A stretch of DNA of 64,000 nucleotides. It comes from Lachnospiraceae bacterium (GTDB taxonomy: Bacteria; Bacillota; Clostridia; Lachnospirales; Lachnospiraceae). Shown here one piece after another: positions 58,962 to 64,000 of the stretch (position 1 is the stretch's first letter; each line of letters starts with the position of its first letter). The position numbers and the translations under genes are program-made. The notes under the pieces are model-generated. The model searched no databases and was not told the DNA's origin. It saw only the letters and a program-made list of their open reading frames with translations. Location: positions 1-64,000 of the forward strand of contig JAILNQ010000092.1 in the NCBI GenBank assembly GCA_024691425.1, given 5' to 3'.

Positions 58962-59354
58962 ATGGCTTGTTTTTTAGTCCCCGCATCTGAAGCGGTGATC
59001 ACAACTGTTGCTGAAAAGATCATCAAGTCAAAAGAACATGATGAAAGCAGTCAGAAAACGGAAGTTCCTAAGGTGCATTTTTCCGAGAAACTCAGCTGGC
59101 TCAACAGAATGCTATGGGGAGGAAGCGCGCTTCTTGCTTTCGAGCATCTGTGGCATGGGGAGGTCATACCGACATTTCCTTTCTTAACTGCGGTTCAGAA
59201 CGGTGAGACGGAAGACATGCTCGCCGAAATGGGCACTGCGGGAGTCGGCATGGCCGTGGCGGTAACGCTTATATGGGCTGGAATGCTCGTGGCCTCCCGT
59301 GTTATAGAAAACAGAAAGAATACTGCTGTCGAAGCAACAAAAGAGGAGATCTGA
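58962..59354 (+). CDS. Membrane protein, 130 aa, unknown
   Basis: The ATG is preceded by GGAAGGAGATAG. The N-terminus is charged, then a helix contains RMLWGGSALLAFEHLWHGEV, with a second helix near residues 92-113 (GVGMAVAVTLIWAGMLVAS). The His-rich membrane motif EHLWHGEV could bind a metal or heme, but this is only suggestive. The next gene starts two bases after its stop, so they form a pair. I recognise no family of known function. The strong promoter and long leader hairpin suggest a regulated, abundant message. Confidence 0.75.
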   Translation: MACFLVPASEAVITTVAEKIIKSKEHDESSQKTEVPKVHFSEKLSWLNRMLWGGSALLAFEHLWHGEVIPTFPFLTAVQNGETEDMLAEMGTAGVGMAVAVTLIWAGMLVASRVIENRKNTAVEATKEEI

Positions 59355-59355
59355 T

Positions 59356-59673
59356 ATGACATTACTTGTAACTGTTTTTGCTGCAATAACATGCACTCTT
59401 ATCTGGTACAGGAGCGCCCCGGATTCTTCAATGCATTTCGGAACGCTCTGCCTCATGTTCTGGGGAGCTTCGATCATGTGGTTCGTTGATGCGGTAGTAG
59501 AGTACGGGGAACTCGGAGCCGATTTTTTCATGCAGGATCCGGCTGATATGCTTAACGATCTGTATCTTGGATTGTCAGTGATCGCACTCGGCCTCATCAT
59601 ATGGCTCATTGTACTGATCGTCAAAGATCCGCGGGGAATTGTCAGAGCATCTATCACACGGAACAGGGATTAA
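59356..59673 (+). CDS. Membrane protein, 105 aa, unknown
   Basis: A 105-residue protein with three predicted helices (residues 1-16, 27-48 and 70-90). Charged and aromatic residues sit in the second helix (FWGASIMWFVDAVVEYGEL). SD AGGAGATCTG. It starts two bases after the preceding membrane-protein gene and is followed by a stable hairpin. I do not recognise a family of known function. Confidence 0.72.
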   Translation: MTLLVTVFAAITCTLIWYRSAPDSSMHFGTLCLMFWGASIMWFVDAVVEYGELGADFFMQDPADMLNDLYLGLSVIALGLIIWLIVLIVKDPRGIVRASITRNRD

Positions 59674-59679
59674 AGACGG

Positions 59680-59713
59680 AAGGCGGTTTTGGAAATCCGA
59701 AACCGCCTTTAAT
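59680..59713 (+). terminator. Intrinsic terminator directly before larB
   Basis: A 13-bp stem (AAGGCGGTTTTGG / CCGAAACCGCCTT, one G-U) with loop AAAT is followed by TAAT, a weak U tract. It ends at the larB ATG, so read-through or attenuation could control larB and larC. Confidence 0.65.
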
Positions 59714-60481
59714 ATGGATTCGGCAATGAAAAGTGATATAAGAAAAATATTGGAATCTGTACGCAACGGTTCGTTAGGAGTCGATGAGGCGGTGCTTTCT
59801 CTCAAGGAAAAGCCGTTCGAGGATATAGATTTTGCAAAGATAGATCTGCACAGAAAGCTCCGCCAGGGTACGGCAGAGGTCATATACGGGGCGGGCAAGA
59901 GCGCGCAGCAGATAAGAGGCATCGTCCGGGCCATGAAAGATAACGGCCAGAATAGGATAATGATCACTAGGCTCTCGCCCGAGAAGTTTTCCGAACTGTC
60001 GGATATGGAAGGCATTATTTATCATGAACTGGCAGGGATTGCGACTTTCGGTGATTTTCCAAAGCCTGACGGTATAGGAAACGTTGTTGTAGCTACAGGC
60101 GGGACGAGCGACATGAATGTTGCCGAGGAGGCCGCGGTTACTCTTAAGTTTCTCGGGAACAGCGTAACAACGATATATGATGTCGGAGTTTCCGGCCTGC
60201 ATAGACTCTTGGCGCATCTGGATGTTATAATGTCTGCAACGGTTATAATAGCTGTCGCGGGCATGGAGGGCGCGCTTGCAAGCGTTATCGGAGGTCTTGC
60301 GGACTGTCCGGTCATCGCCGTTCCGACAAGCGTCGGTTATGGAGCGTCCTTTGAAGGACTCTCGGCGCTTCTGTCGATGCTCAATTCGTGCGCGAGCGGC
60401 GTTACCGTTGTAAACATAGATAACGGATTCGGTGCAGGATATGCGGCCGATATGATAAACCATACAGGACATAGATCATGA
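59714..60481 (+). CDS. larB: Nickel-pincer cofactor biosynthesis protein LarB
   Basis: The product (255 residues from ATG 59714; ATG 59726 is equally possible) matches LarB: an N-terminal helical region (LESVRNGSLGVDEAVLSLKEK), REGTAEVIYGAGKS-type motif (here RQGTAEVIYGAGKS) and the AIR-carboxylase-like core (VVVATGGTSDMNVAEEAAVT, GMEGALASVIGGL). LarB carboxylates and hydrolyses nicotinic acid adenine dinucleotide in the first step to the nickel-pincer cofactor of lactate racemase-type enzymes. The start has no SD and lies just after a hairpin. The end overlaps larC by four bases. Confidence 0.9.
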   Translation: MDSAMKSDIRKILESVRNGSLGVDEAVLSLKEKPFEDIDFAKIDLHRKLRQGTAEVIYGAGKSAQQIRGIVRAMKDNGQNRIMITRLSPEKFSELSDMEGIIYHELAGIATFGDFPKPDGIGNVVVATGGTSDMNVAEEAAVTLKFLGNSVTTIYDVGVSGLHRLLAHLDVIMSATVIIAVAGMEGALASVIGGLADCPVIAVPTSVGYGASFEGLSALLSMLNSCASGVTVVNIDNGFGAGYAADMINHTGHRS

Positions 60482-61782
60482 ACAGCAGCATTCTCTATCT
60501 TGAGCTCGGAATGGGGGCTGCCGGGGATATGCTCACGGCGGCGCTGTATGAGCTTTTAGATGATGAAAAGAAAATAGAATTCCTTGATACGATGAACAAT
60601 GCCGGGATCCCCGGCGTAAAGTTTACCCCGAAGGCGAGCAGTAAGTGCGGGATCAGCGGAACATACATGGAAGTTACCGTTGATGGCGTTTCGGAAGGTG
60701 ATGAAACATATCATGAGCATGAGCACCATCATGATATGCATCGTCATGAACACGAGCATCACCATGAACATGAGCATCATATGCACGAGGATCATCATGA
60801 GCACGAACATCATCATGAACATGAACACCACATACACCGCAGCCTCGAGGATATCAACAGCATCATTTCTTCTCTGAAGGTTCCGGAAAAAGTCAGAAAA
60901 AACGCATCTTCGGTATATAATATAATAGCGGAAGCAGAGAGCAGAGCGCATTCGCGTCCGGTTTTTGAGGTTCATTTCCATGAGGTAGGCTCAATGGATG
61001 CGATAGCCGATGTGACTTCTGTATCCCTTCTGTTCGAAATGATCGGGGCTAAAACGATCGTTTCCACCCCGGTAACCGTAGGTTTCGGTAAAGTCAGATG
61101 CGCTCACGGTATCATGCCTGTACCTGCGCCCGCAACGGCGGATATCCTTAAAGGAATCCCCATATGTCCGGGATCTATCGAGGGCGAGCTCTGTACGCCT
61201 ACAGGAGCTGCGCTGATAAAGCATTTTGTCAGGAACTTTGACGGTATGCCATCGTTTGCTGCCGATCGTATCGGCTACGGAATGGGGAAAAAGGATTTTG
61301 AGGCGCCGAACTGTGTAAGAGCTATGCTAGGGAAGAAATGCGGTGCGGATGAGCGCGTTGCAGAGATTTCATGCAACATAGATGACATGACTGCAGAGGC
61401 CATTGCATTTGCGACGGAAATGCTTCTTGAAAATGGAGCGCTTGATGTGTGCACTGTTACTGCAGGGATGAAGAAATCCCGTCAGGGGACGATCCTTAAA
61501 GTGATGTGCGCTCCCGAAGAAAAGGAAAAGTTCGTACGTCTTATTTTTGCTCATACGTCCACGATCGGAGTAAGAGCGGCTGTGCTCGAAAGATATGTGA
61601 TGACTCGCAGCAGCAGATCCGTTGAGGGACCGTTCGGAAAAGCAAGGGTCAAGACTTCTGAAGGGTACGGAGCAAAAAGGGTAAAACCTGAGTATGATGA
61701 TGTATGTGCTATAGCAAGGGATAAGCGCTTGTCATATGACGAAGCGGCCAGGTTGATAAACAGGGAATATGATGAAAGTTAG
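60478..61782 (+). CDS. larC: Nickel insertion protein LarC, single frame, His-rich
   Basis: A 434-residue LarC (former DUF111). N-terminal LYLELGMGAAGDMLTAALYE, a His/Glu run of about 44 residues (78-121) in which nearly every second residue is His, then FEVHFHEVGSMDAIADV, and a C-terminal domain with ISCNIDDMTAEAI. LarC inserts nickel into the pincer cofactor. In Lactobacillus plantarum it is made by a frameshift; here it is one frame. The His run should bind nickel. LarE and a lactate racemase homologue are not in the window. Its 3' end overlaps the GH9 start by 11 bases. Confidence 0.93.
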   Translation: MNSSILYLELGMGAAGDMLTAALYELLDDEKKIEFLDTMNNAGIPGVKFTPKASSKCGISGTYMEVTVDGVSEGDETYHEHEHHHDMHRHEHEHHHEHEHHMHEDHHEHEHHHEHEHHIHRSLEDINSIISSLKVPEKVRKNASSVYNIIAEAESRAHSRPVFEVHFHEVGSMDAIADVTSVSLLFEMIGAKTIVSTPVTVGFGKVRCAHGIMPVPAPATADILKGIPICPGSIEGELCTPTGAALIKHFVRNFDGMPSFAADRIGYGMGKKDFEAPNCVRAMLGKKCGADERVAEISCNIDDMTAEAIAFATEMLLENGALDVCTVTAGMKKSRQGTILKVMCAPEEKEKFVRLIFAHTSTIGVRAAVLERYVMTRSSRSVEGPFGKARVKTSEGYGAKRVKPEYDDVCAIARDKRLSYDEAARLINREYDES

Positions 61783-64000
61783 GGGAATCGCCGGAACAAT
61801 TTCTATAATGATCTTACCGCTTCTTACATTAACGGGATGTGCCTCTTTTCGCGCACCTTCAGTATCGGTTAATGTAGCGCCCAAAGAGCCGGTCATAGAG
61901 AAGCCGGCCGAGGCTGATGAAAAACCGGCCGAAGACGAGACTGATACTCAGATCATCCCGGAAGCGGAGGCAATGATGACGGCAGGGGATAACCTGATAC
62001 CGGGCGGTGATTTTTCGTATTCTGACAGCTCATGGGGTGTATATACCGAATCCGGTGGAAGTGCATCATTTTCTGTATCTTCCGGAACCGGCACTCTGAA
62101 AATATCTGATCCGGGAAAGGTAGCTCATGCTGTACAGCTCTATGTCGGCGGCTTTGAGCTTCTGCAGGGCGGAAAATATGTATTTTCCGCACAGATAGAG
62201 TCGGATGCCGAAAGGACCTTTGAATGGAGGATACAGCTGAACGGCGGTGATTATCATCCGTATATCGACTTGGAGGATGTTAAGATCGGCCCTGAAAAGA
62301 TAAAGCTTTCCGCGGAATTTACCATGGAGGAAGCATCGGATCCTTCACCGAGAATGTGCTTCAATCTCGGAGATGCCGACAGGGAGCAGGGCTTAGAAAG
62401 CCACACGATCGTTCTTGACAATGTTACTCTTGTAATGATAGATGATTCAAATGCAAAAAAGGTAGAAAATATGGGAGAGCTTAACGCCATAAACTTAAAC
62501 CAGATAGGGTACCGCCCGGATGATGAGAAACGTGCAGTTTTCAGGAGCCTTGAAGGAGACAGGTTTTTTTCGGTAGTCGATGCAAAAAGCGGGAAGACGG
62601 TGTTTGAAGGAACCGCAGAAGATGGTATAACTTTCGGGACATCGGGCGATAAAGTCGGATACGGTGATTTTTCCGAGGTTAAGGCCCCCGGCATATATAA
62701 AGTAAAATATGCAGGTAACGAGTCGTACGAGTTCGAAATAGGTAACGGAGTATATGATGATGCGCTGACGGATACTGTTCGTATGCTTTATCTGCAAAGG
62801 TGCGGGATAGCGCTTCCTGAACAGCTCGCAGGTGATTTTACTCATGAAGCATGCCATACGGAAGAAGCGAAAATATACGGCACCGAAGAGATGATCGAGG
62901 TTTCAGGCGGGTGGCATGATGCAGGAGATTACGGCAGATATACGGGGCCGGGTGCAAAAGCGGCGGCCGACCTGATGCTGGCTTTCGAGCTTTTTACTGA
63001 TTCGTTTACTGAAAGCCTCAATATTCCTGAAAGCGGAAACGGTATTCCCGACGTGCTCAATGAAGCAAAATACGAGCTTGACTGGCTTCTTAAGATGCAA
63101 TCAGATGACGGCGGCATCTATCATAAGGTCACGGGGCTTAACTTCGACGGTTTCGTAAAGGCCGACGAATGCACCGAAGAACTGTATGTTCTTCCGATAT
63201 CTAAAACTTCCACGGCTGATTTTGCAGGGGTCATGTACATGGCTGCCAGAGTGTTCGGAAAGTATGATGCTGACTTTGCGGCAAAGTGCGAGAAGGCCGC
63301 GGACCGTGCAGTTGATGCATATCTTGCCCGTATAGACGAAAAGAATTACACGAACCCTAAGGATGTGCTGACCGGCGAATATGCCGACGGATGTTCTGCG
63401 GATGAATTCCTCTGGGCAATATGTGAAGGATACAAGACAACCGGAGATGCAAGATTCGAAAAACTGCTTGATAAAGTTGATTTTTCAAGGATAACAAATG
63501 ACGGATTCGGATGGGCCGATATGAGCGGATATGCTTACTATGCTTATCTGTCCTCACCGGGGAAGATGAACTGTGAGTTCGATATTGAGAACAGATTCTA
63601 TAAGATGTGCGATGAGCTTAAGTCCAATGCGCTTTCAGGAGAAGCATACGGATGCACGATAGTAGACGAATATGTATGGGGATCGAACATGATCGTTGCA
63701 AATAACGGAATGGCATTGCTGATGGCACATTCACTTACGGGGAATGAAGAGTACAGGCAGGCCGCGAAGCGTCAGCTCGATTACCTTTTCGGAACGAACA
63801 CGAATTCCTACTGTTTCCTTACGGGATACGGAACACAGTCGCCGGTAAATCCGCACCATCGTCCGAGCCAGGCTATTGGAAAGTGCATGAAGGGAATGCT
63901 CATAGGCGGGCCGGATTCTCGTCTTGAGGACCCGTACGCCCAGGCAGTGCTCGCAGGACTTCCGAAGGCAAGGTGCTATACCGACAATGCTCAGAGCTAT
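61772..64000 (+). CDS. GH9 cellulase lipoprotein with CBM4-like module (3' end outside)
   Basis: The frame from ATG 61772 (inside the larC end) stays open for 743 codons to the window edge. It has a lipobox (LTGC, Cys23), a Pro/Glu linker, a carbohydrate-binding region like CBM4_9 (about 73-230, NLIPGGDFSYSDSSWGVY), an Ig-like domain (about 240-325, INLNQIGYRPDD) and a GH9 catalytic domain. Catalytic Asp residues lie in GGWHDAGDYGRY near 381 and the conserved His in NPHHRPS near 693. The acid Glu and the stop lie beyond 64000. It likely cleaves beta-glucan or cellulose at the cell surface. The start shares 11 bases with larC. Confidence 0.88.
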   Translation, partial: MKVRGIAGTISIMILPLLTLTGCASFRAPSVSVNVAPKEPVIEKPAEADEKPAEDETDTQIIPEAEAMMTAGDNLIPGGDFSYSDSSWGVYTESGGSASFSVSSGTGTLKISDPGKVAHAVQLYVGGFELLQGGKYVFSAQIESDAERTFEWRIQLNGGDYHPYIDLEDVKIGPEKIKLSAEFTMEEASDPSPRMCFNLGDADREQGLESHTIVLDNVTLVMIDDSNAKKVENMGELNAINLNQIGYRPDDEKRAVFRSLEGDRFFSVVDAKSGKTVFEGTAEDGITFGTSGDKVGYGDFSEVKAPGIYKVKYAGNESYEFEIGNGVYDDALTDTVRMLYLQRCGIALPEQLAGDFTHEACHTEEAKIYGTEEMIEVSGGWHDAGDYGRYTGPGAKAAADLMLAFELFTDSFTESLNIPESGNGIPDVLNEAKYELDWLLKMQSDDGGIYHKVTGLNFDGFVKADECTEELYVLPISKTSTADFAGVMYMAARVFGKYDADFAAKCEKAADRAVDAYLARIDEKNYTNPKDVLTGEYADGCSADEFLWAICEGYKTTGDARFEKLLDKVDFSRITNDGFGWADMSGYAYYAYLSSPGKMNCEFDIENRFYKMCDELKSNALSGEAYGCTIVDEYVWGSNMIVANNGMALLMAHSLTGNEEYRQAAKRQLDYLFGTNTNSYCFLTGYGTQSPVNPHHRPSQAIGKCMKGMLIGGPDSRLEDPYAQAVLAGLPKARCYTDNAQSY

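Noticed and set aside
60680-60877. Met/Ile-rich ORF in another frame of larC
   Set aside because: It is the frame-shifted reading of the CAT/GAG/CAC His-Glu run and has no SD.
1-64000. Prophage, insertion sequence, CRISPR array, rRNA or replication origin
   Set aside because: No integrase, transposase, phage structural gene, spaced direct repeats, rRNA sequence or DnaA-box cluster was seen on either strand.

Overview
The window looks like chromosome of an anaerobic, fibre-degrading Lachnospiraceae-type Clostridium (Butyrivibrio/Pseudobutyrivibrio-like; genus is inference). The basis is a complete uronate/pectin catabolic cluster with a TRAP transporter, a GH9 cellulase lipoprotein, a glycyl-radical spare part, a tryptophan T-box, LytTR-DUF3021 and DUF362 genes, purine-rich Shine-Dalgarno sites and many lipoproteins. 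No phage, IS element or CRISPR array was seen.

Layout. 1-3.5 kb is an accessory-looking edge: the end of a membrane protein, a tRNA-Ala(GGC) followed directly by a double-glycine-leader zinc-ribbon peptide, and several unrecognised, small or frameshifted ORFs. 3.5-6.0 kb (minus strand) pairs a sugar-type binding lipoprotein with a membrane diguanylate cyclase. 6.2-21.8 kb is the uronate regulon: TRAP transporter (DctPQM), a YcxB-like protein, KdgF, a GntR regulator, KdgK, UxaC, a KDPG aldolase with a VOC-like tail, KduD (inverted), KduI, UxaB, UxaA, UxuA and UxuB. Together these convert galacturonate, glucuronate and unsaturated uronates to pyruvate and glyceraldehyde-3-phosphate. An 18-bp perfect palindrome sits between the -35 and -10 of the transporter promoter.

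21.9-23.3 kb holds a second GG-leader peptide, an internally deleted histidine-kinase remnant and a zinc-ribbon protein. 23.4-52.9 kb is a co-oriented signalling array. It has six intact hybrid histidine kinases with different sensors (FIST, CACHE, 7TMR-DISM-like, multi-TM), orphan response-regulator and Hpt proteins, a LytTR-DUF3021 pair, secreted lipoproteins, and a 900-residue MATE transporter fused to an Hsp90-like ATPase and an HD domain. Metabolic genes are interleaved: an MFS carrier with a glycerophosphodiesterase, and an old-yellow-enzyme reductase with a two-subunit aconitase X.

53-56 kb is a Trp-type T-box followed by trpXYZ-like ABC transporter genes. 56-59.7 kb holds a DUF362 ferredoxin protein and a Crp/Fnr regulator with matching odd-spaced palindromes (TGTRAC-N3-GTYACA) in front of thioredoxin and an 80-residue GrcA-like glycyl-radical protein, then two small membrane proteins. 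59.7-64 kb has larB-larC and the start of a modular GH9 cellulase that runs off the window.

The most notable items are the MATE-ATPase-HD fusion, the two-site Crp/Fnr regulon at class II activator spacing, the truncated second receivers on three kinases, the two GG-leader peptides, and the G7 frameshift in a response regulator.
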